64,000 bases of DNA from Rhizorhapis sp. SPR117. Its GTDB lineage: Bacteria; Pseudomonadota; Alphaproteobacteria; Sphingomonadales; Sphingomonadaceae. Positions 19,353 through 29,167 of the stretch are shown one piece after another; within the stretch, counting starts at the first letter, position 1; the number at the start of each line of letters is the position of its first letter. The stretch is from contig NZ_JAKKIE010000002.1 in NCBI RefSeq assembly GCF_021742065.1, positions 111,719-175,718 of the forward strand. The letters are read 5' to 3'. The notes below the pieces were generated by a model that was not told the DNA's origin, did no database searches, and saw only the letters and a list, made by a program, of their open reading frames with translations. The position numbers and the translations under genes were made by a program.

Positions 19353-19775
19353 ATGTTTCGATTTCACCCCTGCTTGATAATGGCCGCAGCACTCGCGCTG
19401 TCGGCCTGCAGCGAAGCCCAGAAGCCGGAAACCGAACAGGAAAACAAGGCTCCCGAAGGCGGACCGCTTGAGGGCTATGTGACGGTCGACCGCTTGCCCA
19501 TGCCGAGCGCTCCTCATCTTGTTGAGGGACGAACGGTATGGGCAGGCACATGCCAGGCCTGCCACGGGCTTGGCGAAGCCGGATCGCCCAAGATCACCGA
19601 CAAGGGTGCGTGGGCGCCCCGGATCGCGCAAGGCATGGACACCCTGCATGAGCACGCCCTCAAAGGCTTTATCGGCCCTGAGGGCACGATGATGCCGGAG
19701 CGGGGCGGCAATCTCGACCTCTCCGACAAACAGATCTTCGCGGCTGTCGACTATATGGTGGCCAACTCACGTTGA
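19353..19775 (+). CDS. Class I c-type cytochrome lipoprotein
   Basis: 140 residues. The lipobox ALSAC places Cys19 as the lipidated residue. The heme motif CQACHG is at about residues 67-72, and GTMMPERGG near 115-123 offers the axial Met, so this is a monoheme cytochrome of the cytochrome c5/c551 type. Its last segment (LSDKQIFAAVDYMVANSR) is the usual C-terminal helix. It probably exchanges electrons with the multiheme protein encoded upstream. An AAAAGGAAG stretch 14 bases upstream may be its ribosome-binding site. Confidence 0.88.
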   Translation: MFRFHPCLIMAAALALSACSEAQKPETEQENKAPEGGPLEGYVTVDRLPMPSAPHLVEGRTVWAGTCQACHGLGEAGSPKITDKGAWAPRIAQGMDTLHEHALKGFIGPEGTMMPERGGNLDLSDKQIFAAVDYMVANSR

Positions 19776-19788
19776 AAGGAATTGCACA

Positions 19789-20208
19789 ATGACTCCCGAA
19801 CAAATCGATCTCGTCCAATCCAGCTGGGCCAGGGTGGCCCCGATCGCCGATCAGGCGGCCGATATTTTCTATGACCGTCTGTTCGAAATCGCCCCCGAGG
19901 CGCGACCCCTTTTTGCCGACGACATGGCGAAGCAGAAGAAGGCGCTGATGGGCATGCTGGCGACGGCGGTCAACGGCCTCAAACGGCTCGACACCATCCT
20001 TCCCGCCGTGCAGGCGCTGGGCGAACGGCATGTCGGCTATGGCACCAGGGACGAGCATTATGACCTGGTCGGATCAGCCTTGCTGTTCACCCTGGGCAAA
20101 GGGCTGGGCGACGGTTTTACCGAGGAAGTCAAGGCAGCATGGACCAAGGCCTATGTGACCCTCGCCACGGTCATGAAGGATGCAGCGGCAAAGGCACAGC
20201 CGGCCTGA
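19789..20208 (+). CDS. Single-domain globin, Vitreoscilla hemoglobin type
   Basis: 139 residues with no signal peptide, so cytoplasmic. The proximal (F8) His is H81 in the ERHVGYGTRDEHY segment. Y28 (B10) and Q49 (E7, in KQKKALM) line the distal pocket as in Vitreoscilla hemoglobin and flavohemoglobins, a pocket suited to O2 binding and NO dioxygenation. The reductase domain of flavohemoglobins is absent, so an outside electron donor is needed. The FAD/[2Fe-2S] protein of this operon is a candidate but unproven. GAAAGGA upstream of the ATG serves as ribosome-binding site. It is the last gene of the operon. Confidence 0.9.
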   Translation: MTPEQIDLVQSSWARVAPIADQAADIFYDRLFEIAPEARPLFADDMAKQKKALMGMLATAVNGLKRLDTILPAVQALGERHVGYGTRDEHYDLVGSALLFTLGKGLGDGFTEEVKAAWTKAYVTLATVMKDAAAKAQPA

Positions 20209-20807
20209 CGGGGAATGCGAAAGGGGTTGGGAGAAAATGAACTATGGAGGTACTGCGGACGAATGATGTACTGTTCTGCGTCCACTTGACGTGATCCCCA
20301 ACTTTCATCCCGGTTGCGATTAGAGCATCGGCATCGTTGTTGCGCGTGGGCGCGAGTGAAGCAAGGGGCAGCGCAGCGGAGCGAATGAGACTGACTGACC
20401 ATGCCGGACTCGTCACGCACGACGATCAGATTGGTGAGTTCGCGTCGCACGACTCGCTTGCCTGAGATCGAGGTGTCCAGTTCGTGTACGGGCCAGGCAT
20501 TCGGCTTCGCCAGAAACTCGGTATAGTTAGGGCAGGTTTTGAAATCCCCAACCTGAGCCTCGAATGCCCTCCGAGGGCGCAACCACGACGTATATTGCTG
20601 CAAGCGACAGATGTTTGGCTTCGCCAAGGTACTGGTGACACCATTATCTCTTTGGCGGCTTAATCACCGTCGGCGACCCGCTCAGTCACCCCAACTAACC
20701 CTAACATCTGACCGCGTTTGAGGCGAATTGGGGCGAATACGCACTCGCAATAATCCGCAGAAATGTGCGGGTTTTCGTACAACGGGGAATCATGGCGAAC
20801 AGGGGAC
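20209..20807. other. 599-bp region between the redox operon and tRNA-Ser, no supported gene
   Basis: No open frame here has a convincing start and motif. Two minus-strand frames have stretches that read like protein (for example KTCPNYTEFLAKPNAWPVHE and ADALIATGMKVGDHVKW) but change frame between them, which would fit a decayed gene. The region adjoins the 3' end of a tRNA gene, the usual integration point for islands, but no integrase is recognisable. Confidence 0.5.
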
Positions 20808-20897
20808 TGGCGGAGAGGGTGGGATTCGAACCCACGTTACGGTTGCCCGTAAACCGCATTTCGAGTGCGGCGCATTCGACCACTCTGCCACCTCTCC
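20808..20897 (-). tRNA. tRNA-Ser (CGA)
   Basis: Read on the minus strand the gene starts GGAGAGGTGGCAGAGTGG and ends CCCTCTCCGCCA. The acceptor stem GGAGAGG/CCTCTCC pairs perfectly, the anticodon loop reads ACTCGAAA (anticodon CGA), a long variable arm typical of serine tRNA follows, and the T loop GGTTCGAATCC is standard. CCA is encoded (20808-20810). The tRNA decodes UCG. Its 3' end faces the accessory region at lower coordinates. Confidence 0.97.
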
Positions 20898-21045
20898 GTG
20901 AGGTTTTGTCCGATGTAGTTAGGGCGTATTATATATGCCTGTTGGCGACGCCGGACTGGTCATTGAGCGGCGGGCAATAGCTTATGACTTCGTGCTTGCC
21001 AAGCACTCACCTTGTAACAAATCGCAATCCTTCTAAATTGGGAGT

Positions 21046-21426
21046 ATGGATTCGAACAACACTCTGCCGATTGGCGCTAACGCCCCCCTTCAAGCACCGA
21101 TCATCGTCCACGCGCGTTTTTGCATTGGTGATGTCGTGCAGCATCGCCAGTTTGGATTTCGGGGTGTGGTCTTCGATATCGATCCGGTCTTTGCCAATAG
21201 CGAGGAATGGTATCTGTCGATCCCCGAACATGTCCGGCCTGATCGGAATCAGCCATTTTACCACTTGCTCGCCGAAAATGGTGAAAGCAGCTATATTGCT
21301 TATGTCAGCCAGCAAAATCTGGTGTTCGACGAGAGCGAAGAACCCATTGATCATCCCGCGATTGATGGATTGTTCAGTGCCTATTTGAACGGACGCTACA
21401 TGCTTCAGACACGGCACCGCCACTAA
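21046..21426 (+). CDS. hspQ: HspQ, hemimethylated-DNA-binding-domain protein
   Basis: A 126-residue protein of the YccV/HspQ fold. The conserved opening FCIGDVVQHRQFGFRGVVFD and the following DPVF, W and QPFYHLLAE segments are diagnostic. In Escherichia coli HspQ is a heat-shock protein that modulates Lon specificity and inhibits DnaA. It is compact here, with about 20 extra N-terminal residues. A GGGAG is one base before ATG 21046, tight for a ribosome-binding site, so a start further downstream is possible. It stands alone between tRNA-Ser and the convergent ABC permease. Confidence 0.9.
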   Translation: MDSNNTLPIGANAPLQAPIIVHARFCIGDVVQHRQFGFRGVVFDIDPVFANSEEWYLSIPEHVRPDRNQPFYHLLAENGESSYIAYVSQQNLVFDESEEPIDHPAIDGLFSAYLNGRYMLQTRHRH

Positions 21427-21469
21427 GGTCCTGACCCTGGAGATTGCGGATCTGCCGAAAACAGGGACG

Positions 21470-22312
21470 TCAGGCCTTCAGCTTCCAACCTCTCGCCAGC
21501 AGCATATAGCAAATAATTCCCAGCAGAATATTGAGAACTAACAGCACCAGTCCGCCAATCAGCACATTAGAGTCTGCCGCCGATAGAAACCCATAGCGGA
21601 AACCCGAAATGATGTAGAAAAAGGGATTGGCGTGGCTGACCATCTGGAACGCCGGAGCAAGGCGATCGACCGAATAAAAAGTGCCCGATAATAGTGACAA
21701 GGGCGCGATCACGAAATTGGTCACGGCTGCCGCGTGATCGAATTTTTCTGCCCAGATCGATGTGATCAAGCCAAAAAGGCCTAAAAGCGCAGACCCCAAT
21801 ATACCAAACCATAATATCGCCCAGCCATGAGCCGGCGTTACATGAACCCCCGGCCATAACGCCATGGCCAACCAGACCGTCACGCCGACGCAAACGGCGC
21901 GGGTAATCGATGCTGAAATCAGGGCAAGCATCAATTCGCCCGTCGAAATCGGTGGCATCAGATAATCCACCAATGTTCCCTGAACCTTGCCGACCAGCAA
22001 GGCGAAGCTGCTATTGGCGAAGCTGTTTTGCATCATCCCCATGATGATGAGCCCCGGCGCAATGAAATCGGCGAATGGCACGCCAAGCACTTTGTAATCC
22101 CCACGGCCCAGAGCGACCGTGAAGATGACGAGAAAAAGGAGAGTCGTGATCGCCGGCGCCCATATCGTTTGCAACTGGACCTTGAAAAAACGGCGAACCT
22201 CCTTAAAGTATAGGGCTAGCATACCCGCCCAATTGATATTGCGGATCAAGGGTACGCCCGGTTCCGCCCGGACTTCCATGACAGAACTTTCAATTTTCTG
22301 CTGTTCGTTCAT
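21470..22312 (-). CDS. ABC-2 type transporter permease
   Basis: 280 residues from ATG 22312. Six hydrophobic segments are visible, including ITTLLFLVIFTVALGRG, FIAPGLIIMGMMQNSFANSS, WGILG-like segments, APLSLLSGTFYSVDRLAPAF and VLIGGLVLLVLNILLGII. The LSGTFYS motif and the overall length match the YadH/NodJ family of ABC-2 permeases, which export lipids or polysaccharides with a separate ATPase. No ATPase gene is adjacent, so the partner must be elsewhere. It diverges from gcrA, with a 108-bp shared intergenic region. Confidence 0.88.
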   Translation of the reverse strand: MNEQQKIESSVMEVRAEPGVPLIRNINWAGMLALYFKEVRRFFKVQLQTIWAPAITTLLFLVIFTVALGRGDYKVLGVPFADFIAPGLIIMGMMQNSFANSSFALLVGKVQGTLVDYLMPPISTGELMLALISASITRAVCVGVTVWLAMALWPGVHVTPAHGWAILWFGILGSALLGLFGLITSIWAEKFDHAAAVTNFVIAPLSLLSGTFYSVDRLAPAFQMVSHANPFFYIISGFRYGFLSAADSNVLIGGLVLLVLNILLGIICYMLLARGWKLKA

Positions 22313-22341
22313 GGTAAGATCGCCTATCGGGTGGCGACGAA

Positions 22342-22361
22342 GCCCGCAAGGGCGTTTTTTT
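22342..22361 (+). terminator. Terminator- or attenuator-like hairpin upstream of gcrA
   Basis: GCCC-GCAA-GGGC (22342-22353) forms a short stem with a GNRA-type tetraloop, followed by G and seven T residues (22355-22361). It ends 59 bases before the gcrA start on the same strand. As no plus-strand gene ends just before it, it may stop antisense transcription coming from 21.4 kb or act as an attenuator in the gcrA leader. Confidence 0.4.
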
Positions 22362-22391
22362 ATTTCCCGGCGCAGATATTTTATCGCCCAG

Positions 22392-22396
22392 GAATC
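22392..22396. promoter_or_regulatory. CcrM methylation site (GANTC) in the gcrA leader
   Basis: GAATC lies 25 bases upstream of the gcrA ATG. CcrM methylates GANTC, and in Caulobacter the gcrA promoter is sensitive to methylation state. Whether this single site acts the same way here is an inference. Confidence 0.4.
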
Positions 22397-22420
22397 AAGG
22401 TTTATGTCGAAGGAGCTTGA

Positions 22421-23095
22421 ATGGCCTGGACAGATGAACGCATCGACCAACTGAAATCGATGTGGGAAAAAGGCATGACTGCCAGCCAGATCGCGGAAGA
22501 TCTGGGTGGTGTGAGCCGTAATGCGGTAATCGGAAAGGCTCATCGGCTTGGCCTGCAATCCCGCCCCTCTCCTGTGAAAGCAGGCGATGGCACACGCAAA
22601 GTTGCCACCGCCAAAAAAGCCGCCCCTAAAAAAGCGGATTCACAGGGCGATACGGCTCCTGTTTCTGTGCCTGCCAGACCCGCAGCAGCCTCTGCTGCAC
22701 CAGCGCGCGCCGCCCCGCCGGAACCGGCAACGGCCGCGCCAGTGCAAAGTGCGCCGCAACCGCGCATCGTTTCGGTCGGACCAGGCGGTTTCCTGCGTCA
22801 GGGACCCGGCGATCAGCAAGCCCCGATTCCCCCGGCCCCGCCCCGGCGGCTGGTGCCGGCCAAGCCAAGCCCGGAAATCGCTGACAAAACGAGCCTGCTC
22901 GACCTGACGGAAAAGATTTGCAAATGGCCGATGGGTCATCCTGGCGAACCCGATTTCCATTTCTGTGGAGAGAAGGTAAATCCCGGCTTTCCCTATTGCG
23001 TCGAACATTGCGGTCGCGCCTATCAGGCGCAACTCCCGCGCGGCACGCGCCGTCCGCCGCCGCCGCTGCCTTTTGGCGGCCCGCGCGTGCGCTGA
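22421..23095 (+). CDS. gcrA: GcrA cell-cycle regulator
   Basis: 224 residues. The first 45 (WTDERIDQLKSMWEKGMTAS and SRNAVIGKAHRLGL) form the GcrA helix-turn-helix. The C-terminal third (CKWPMGHPGEPDFHFCG, then YCVEHCGRAYQ) is the conserved domain that binds the primary sigma factor. A variable Ala/Pro-rich linker lies between. GcrA is an alphaproteobacterial transcription factor that acts with sigma70 at CcrM-methylated promoters to drive the cell cycle. AAGGAG at 22410-22415 is well placed. A strong hairpin follows the gene. Confidence 0.97.
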   Translation: MAWTDERIDQLKSMWEKGMTASQIAEDLGGVSRNAVIGKAHRLGLQSRPSPVKAGDGTRKVATAKKAAPKKADSQGDTAPVSVPARPAAASAAPARAAPPEPATAAPVQSAPQPRIVSVGPGGFLRQGPGDQQAPIPPAPPRRLVPAKPSPEIADKTSLLDLTEKICKWPMGHPGEPDFHFCGEKVNPGFPYCVEHCGRAYQAQLPRGTRRPPPPLPFGGPRVR

Positions 23096-23102
23096 CACAG
23101 GA

Positions 23103-23131
23103 AAGGCCGCCGGGTCCTCCCCGACGGCCTT
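23103..23131. terminator. Terminator between gcrA and the convergent beta-barrel gene
   Basis: AAGGCCG (23103-23109) pairs with CGGCCTT (23125-23131), with further GC pairing inside the loop. Pyrimidine-rich TCTTCCC follows on the plus strand. It lies 8 bases after the gcrA stop and 22 bases before the end of the convergent gene, so it may serve both. Confidence 0.6.
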
Positions 23132-23153
23132 CTTCCCAGGCCATAAAGCTGCG

Positions 23154-23993
23154 TCAGAATCGATAGGTCGCCGTTACCTGGCCCGTATGGTAATTGAACT
23201 TGTCCGATCCGCGCGCGATCAATGTCTGACCGCTCGTGGTTGCCGTGTTAGTGAATGGGCCGGTTGCCGGGGCACTCCCCTGCGTTACCGTCACGTCATA
23301 ATCCTTGGGATCGAGAGACGTATATTTATACAGCAGGCCGATCGAAAAATTATCGGCGATCCGCTGTTCCACGCCCCCGCCAGCGGTCCAACCCCACGCA
23401 TTGCTGTTGCCCGTATCGGCAAAGTCATTGGCGGTGTTAGTGGTACTGAAACGGTTATTGATACGCCCATAGGCGCCGCCACCTGTTGCGTATAACAATG
23501 TGTTGCCCATGGCATAACCCACGCGCGCCCGAAGCGCCGCATTTTCCTTCAAACGGCGGTTGAGCGTGTAGCTGCCCGGTTCATCCGAAAAGCCTGTCAC
23601 GCCATCGGTCACATCGGCAATACCGCCTTCAGCCACGACGCCGGCAACAATATTGCCGAACTGCATGTCATAGCCGGCGATCCCAGCCCAGTTGGTGCCT
23701 GTTCGGTCATTCACACACCCGTCTGCCGCAGCGCCGCTTGCAGAACGTCCCGAGCAATAGCCGGTAAAGATGTCGCTGCCTCCGGACGTGACGCTGTTAT
23801 CAAATTGACCGTCTCCATCGGTATCGAACACCAGCGTTTCACCGCTGTCATGATCGGGTTTGGCAAGACCGATCGAACCGCCAACATAAGGCCCCGACCA
23901 ATTCCGCTCGACACTAGCGTCTTGCGCCATGGCTGGCCCGGCCAAGGCAAACGCCAGCACTGCGCCAAACGGCACATTTATAAATTTTTTCAT
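23154..23993 (-). CDS. Outer-membrane beta-barrel protein (OmpA/Omp25-like)
   Basis: 279 residues from ATG 23993, which follows GGAGGG. A Sec signal peptide ends at AGPAMAQ. The mature protein opens NWSGPYVGGSIGLAKP, a common start of eight-stranded barrels in alphaproteobacteria, and ends HTGQVTATYRF with a terminal Phe, the outer-membrane insertion signal. A loop contains DTDGDGQFDNS, a calcium-binding-like Asp pattern, and two Cys (YCSGR and GCVND) that may form a disulphide. Ligand unknown. Confidence 0.85.
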   Translation of the reverse strand: MKKFINVPFGAVLAFALAGPAMAQDASVERNWSGPYVGGSIGLAKPDHDSGETLVFDTDGDGQFDNSVTSGGSDIFTGYCSGRSASGAAADGCVNDRTGTNWAGIAGYDMQFGNIVAGVVAEGGIADVTDGVTGFSDEPGSYTLNRRLKENAALRARVGYAMGNTLLYATGGGAYGRINNRFSTTNTANDFADTGNSNAWGWTAGGGVEQRIADNFSIGLLYKYTSLDPKDYDVTVTQGSAPATGPFTNTATTSGQTLIARGSDKFNYHTGQVTATYRF

Positions 23994-24118
23994 GGTGTTA
24001 ATCCCTCCATGTCTTGATGGACATGCGAGCAACGGACGGAAACGCCGCAAGTTGCATGAACGTCAGTTTAACGGGGCATTCCAAGCTATATTATGCACGA
24101 CCCGCCTTGCAAGCATGA

Positions 24119-26122
<2,004 letters not shown>

Positions 26123-26208
26123 AGCGCCTTTCAAAAAAAACATTGTGTAATGGCGGTGCAAATAACTACCAGTCTGCCATTTGGACTTAAGGTAATGAAG
26201 AGGTCTAC

Positions 26209-26715
26209 ATGAGAGCGCATTTTCTGTTCGGCACGTCAGCTCTCTTTCTGGCCGCTTGCGGGCCAACACCGGAACAAGCGGTGCAAGACAATAGCGCAAT
26301 GCCCTATGAAAACAGCGTGGTAATCGGGAACGCCGTGACGGAAGAAGCCTCTGAACCGGCTCCTGCACCTACGCCCGTCGATAAAGCCCCTGCAGCCGAG
26401 CCAGCACCACAGATCACAGCAGAAAAACCAGCAGCTTTTGCGCAATGCGCCATTTGCCACAAGGTCGATAAAAGTGGCACACACGGTATCGGTCCCAACT
26501 TGTATGGCGTGTACGGCGAAAAGGCCGGATCAGCTGCAGGCTATGTCTTTTCTCCAGCTCTGAAAGCCTGGGGCGCTACGCTTGATGACGCCAATCTTAA
26601 CGCGTTTATCGAAAACCCGCATGCGACAATCCCAGGCACCAAAATGGCCTATGTAGGGCTAAAGGATGCGGCCAAGCGCAAGGCGATCATAGACTGGCTG
26701 AAAACACAGAAATAA
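26209..26715 (+). CDS. Class I cytochrome c lipoprotein
   Basis: 168 residues. The signal ends in LFLAACG, so Cys17 should be lipidated. A Pro/Ala/Glu-rich linker of about 55 residues leads to a cytochrome c domain with CAICHKVDKSG, GIGPNLYGVYG and an axial Met in PGTKMAYVGL. That is the layout of membrane-tethered mitochondrial-type c552 cytochromes, which pass electrons between complex III and oxidases. It stands between parE and the convergent LysR gene. Confidence 0.9.
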   Translation: MRAHFLFGTSALFLAACGPTPEQAVQDNSAMPYENSVVIGNAVTEEASEPAPAPTPVDKAPAAEPAPQITAEKPAAFAQCAICHKVDKSGTHGIGPNLYGVYGEKAGSAAGYVFSPALKAWGATLDDANLNAFIENPHATIPGTKMAYVGLKDAAKRKAIIDWLKTQK

Positions 26716-26731
26716 GGTCTCAGGGTCAGAA

Positions 26732-27526
26732 TTACTCTGCCGCCAACGCCTCTACCAGTGCCTTGACCTTCTTCTGTCGCCATTGCGGCAGGGGCGCAAT
26801 CAGCCAATAAGCTTGCGATGCTTCCCGCGTATCACCCACTTGCCGAACACGTCCATCGGCCAAGTCCTTTTCGACCAGCAGCAACGGGACGGACGCATGG
26901 CCAAAGCCGTTGGCAGCCGCCTCGATGGCAAGGCCCGCATCGGCCACGCGCATGATTGCCGCGCCATCTTCAACAGGACAGCCGGGCCAGTGAATTTTGT
27001 GCTGCGGCCCGCCATCCGGCGCTTCTACAGTAACAAAAACGGCATCGCCCAATCGCAGCCCTTCATGTTCCCCCGGCCCATCCGTCAACCAGACGGCCAG
27101 GTCCAGATTGGCCTCCGTAAAGTCCAGTGGTTCATCGGCGGCAACCATTGCAAAACGCAATTCGGCGTCGCCCGAAGCATATTTCGCCAGTCGTGCATTC
27201 AGCCATTTCGCAGTAAAATCGCGTGGCGCCGCAATCGTCAACGATTTGGATGATTGCCCCGCCTGCATGGCACGCACGGCCTCTTCGAACTCCAGAAAAC
27301 CCGAACGCAACGCCTCAAGACCGGCTTCTGTCTCCGGCGTCAATTCCAGCCCCTTGGGCGTGCGGCGGAACAGGACGACGCCCAGCATGTCTTCCAATGC
27401 GCGAATCTGCTGTCCTACCGCGGCTGGCGTCACCGCCAGTTCGTCGGCGGCGCGCGTGAAGCTGAGATGACGGGCCGCAGCGTCAAGCACGCGCAGTCCA
27501 TTCAACGGCAAATGTGTTCGCTTCAT
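26732..27526 (-). CDS. LysR-family regulator, GcvA-like
   Basis: 264 residues. The N-terminal winged helix shows LRVLDAAARHLSFTRAADEL and VTPAAVGQQIRALEDMLG, very close to the GcvA subgroup. The effector-binding part is shorter than usual (LysR proteins are about 300 residues), with LTIAAPRDFTAKWLNARLA and LAVWLTDG. The GcvA subgroup includes regulators of glycine cleavage and of beta-lactamase genes, but no such target is adjacent. The start overlaps the end of apaG by 4 bases, so it is co-transcribed with apaG. Confidence 0.88.
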   Translation of the reverse strand: MKRTHLPLNGLRVLDAAARHLSFTRAADELAVTPAAVGQQIRALEDMLGVVLFRRTPKGLELTPETEAGLEALRSGFLEFEEAVRAMQAGQSSKSLTIAAPRDFTAKWLNARLAKYASGDAELRFAMVAADEPLDFTEANLDLAVWLTDGPGEHEGLRLGDAVFVTVEAPDGGPQHKIHWPGCPVEDGAAIMRVADAGLAIEAAANGFGHASVPLLLVEKDLADGRVRQVGDTREASQAYWLIAPLPQWRQKKVKALVEALAAE

Positions 27527-27927
27527 TCCGCCACCGCAGGCGCTATCAACGAAAAGCGGGGGATATCGGCGTCGAACGTGCGTCCGCTTGCCAATAGCAT
27601 ATGATAGCTGCCCTCCATTGCACCGGTGGGCGTAGCAAGCGGGCAGCCCGATACATAGTCATAGGAATTGCCCGGTTGGATCACTGGCTGTTCACCAACC
27701 ACGCCTTCGCCCTCGACCCGATGCTGAACGCCGCGTCCGTCGGTGATGATCCATCGGCGGGACAGCAATTGCACCGGTTCCGCACCGCCATTTTCGATGC
27801 GAATATGATAGGCCCAGAACCAGCGCCCCCGGTCCGGCTCCGACTGTTCGGGCAGGAAGCTGACAGCAACCCGGATGGTGACATCGCGGGTCGTCTGGTT
27901 GAAGGGGAAAAGCGCCAGCATGGTCAT
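27523..27927 (-). CDS. apaG: ApaG
   Basis: 134 residues with the fibronectin-III-like ApaG fold: FLPEQSEPDRGRWFWAYHIR, the GVQHRVEGEGVVGEQPVIQP block with its Gly-rich G-x-G-x-x-G motif, and PTGAMEGSYHM. The biological role is unsettled. Salmonella ApaG (CorD) has been linked to cobalt/magnesium efflux. It lies 9 bases after metZ and overlaps the LysR gene, so the leuB-metZ-apaG-lysR series reads as one operon. Confidence 0.95.
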   Translation of the reverse strand: MTMLALFPFNQTTRDVTIRVAVSFLPEQSEPDRGRWFWAYHIRIENGGAEPVQLLSRRWIITDGRGVQHRVEGEGVVGEQPVIQPGNSYDYVSGCPLATPTGAMEGSYHMLLASGRTFDADIPRFSLIAPAVAE

Positions 27928-27936
27928 GAAAATCGC

Positions 27937-29145
27937 CTATCTGCCGATGGCCGTCAATGCCTGATCCAGATCGTCGATCAAGTCTCTCGGATCTTCCAGC
28001 CCCACATTGATGCGCAGCATGTCTTCCGTAATACCGATTTCCAACCGCGCCGCTTCCGCCATGCCATAATGCGTGGTCGATGCCGGGTGCGTCATCAACG
28101 AACGGCTGTCGCCGATATTGTTGCTGATGTCGATGAGGTTCAGCGCATTCAACAGTCCGTGCGCTTCCTTGCGCCCGCCACCGACATACAGTGAAAAGAT
28201 GGGACCGCAGGCATCCATTTGAGTCATGGCGAGGTTATGCTGAGGATGGCTGGGGAGACCGGGATGCAGAACCTTTTCGACCCGCCCTTCCAGGAACTCG
28301 CCCACTAGCAATGCATTCTCGCTCTGCCGCCGGATACGCAGGTCCAGTGTTTCCAGTCCTTTCAGCACCACCCACGCGTTGAAGGCCGAAAGCGTCGGGC
28401 CAGTATTGCGGTGAAAGGGCAGCAGCGTATTGACGATGAATTCCTGTGTGCCGCAGATCGCACCTGCCAATACCCTGCCTTGTCCGTCCATCATCTTGGT
28501 CGCGCTATAAGCAACGACATCCGCACCGAACTCCATCGGTCGCTGCAATGCTGGCGTAGCGAAGGCGTTATCGACGACCGACACGATGCCATGTTCGCGA
28601 GCAAGCCCACAAACGGCTTTCAGGTCGACTATATCCATCGTTGGGTTGGCAGGGGTTTCGAAGAAAAAGGCCTTCGTATTAGGCCTGATCGCGGCTTTCC
28701 ATGCATCAAGATCGCGCGCATCCACCACGGTTGTTGCAATGCCGAATTTGGGCAGCAACGTGTCGGTCAGCCAGCGGCATGAACCAAACAGCGCCCGCCC
28801 CCCGACGACATGATCCCCGGCTGAAAGCTGGCACAAAAGCGCTGCTGTCATCGCCGCCATGCCGCTCGCGGTGCAGCGCGCGGCCTCCGCACCTTCCATC
28901 AGGGCGATACGCTGTTCCAGCATCTCGACTGTTGGGTTCTGGAGGCGGCTATAGGTCATGCCGACCTGTTCGCCTGCGAAGCGTGCGGCGGCATCCTCGG
29001 CGCAATCATAGGCATAGCCGGAGGTAAGGAAAATCGCTTCCGACGTTTCGCCAAATTCCGATCGCGCGGTGCCGCCCCGGATCGCCTGAGTGGCCGGGCG
29101 CCATGTCGACGTTATGCTACGATCCTGACCGGTCTTACGTTTCAT
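27937..29145 (-). CDS. metZ: O-succinylhomoserine sulfhydrylase MetZ
   Basis: 402 residues, a PLP enzyme of the Cys/Met metabolism family. The Schiff-base Lys is in VVAYSATKMMDGQGRVLAG. The opening TQAIRGGTARSEFGETSEAI and TSGYAYDCAEDAAARFAGEQ are typical of MetZ rather than MetB or MetY. It makes homocysteine directly from O-succinylhomoserine and sulfide in methionine synthesis. In other alphaproteobacteria metZ often carries a SAM-II riboswitch. Here only 22 bases separate it from leuB, so none fits. Confidence 0.93.
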   Translation of the reverse strand: MKRKTGQDRSITSTWRPATQAIRGGTARSEFGETSEAIFLTSGYAYDCAEDAAARFAGEQVGMTYSRLQNPTVEMLEQRIALMEGAEAARCTASGMAAMTAALLCQLSAGDHVVGGRALFGSCRWLTDTLLPKFGIATTVVDARDLDAWKAAIRPNTKAFFFETPANPTMDIVDLKAVCGLAREHGIVSVVDNAFATPALQRPMEFGADVVAYSATKMMDGQGRVLAGAICGTQEFIVNTLLPFHRNTGPTLSAFNAWVVLKGLETLDLRIRRQSENALLVGEFLEGRVEKVLHPGLPSHPQHNLAMTQMDACGPIFSLYVGGGRKEAHGLLNALNLIDISNNIGDSRSLMTHPASTTHYGMAEAARLEIGITEDMLRINVGLEDPRDLIDDLDQALTAIGR

Positions 29146-29167
29146 TTCTGATCCTTGCCTGAAATCT

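Noticed and set aside
29146..29167. SAM-II riboswitch upstream of metZ
   Set aside because: Only 22 bases lie between leuB and metZ; no room for the fold.
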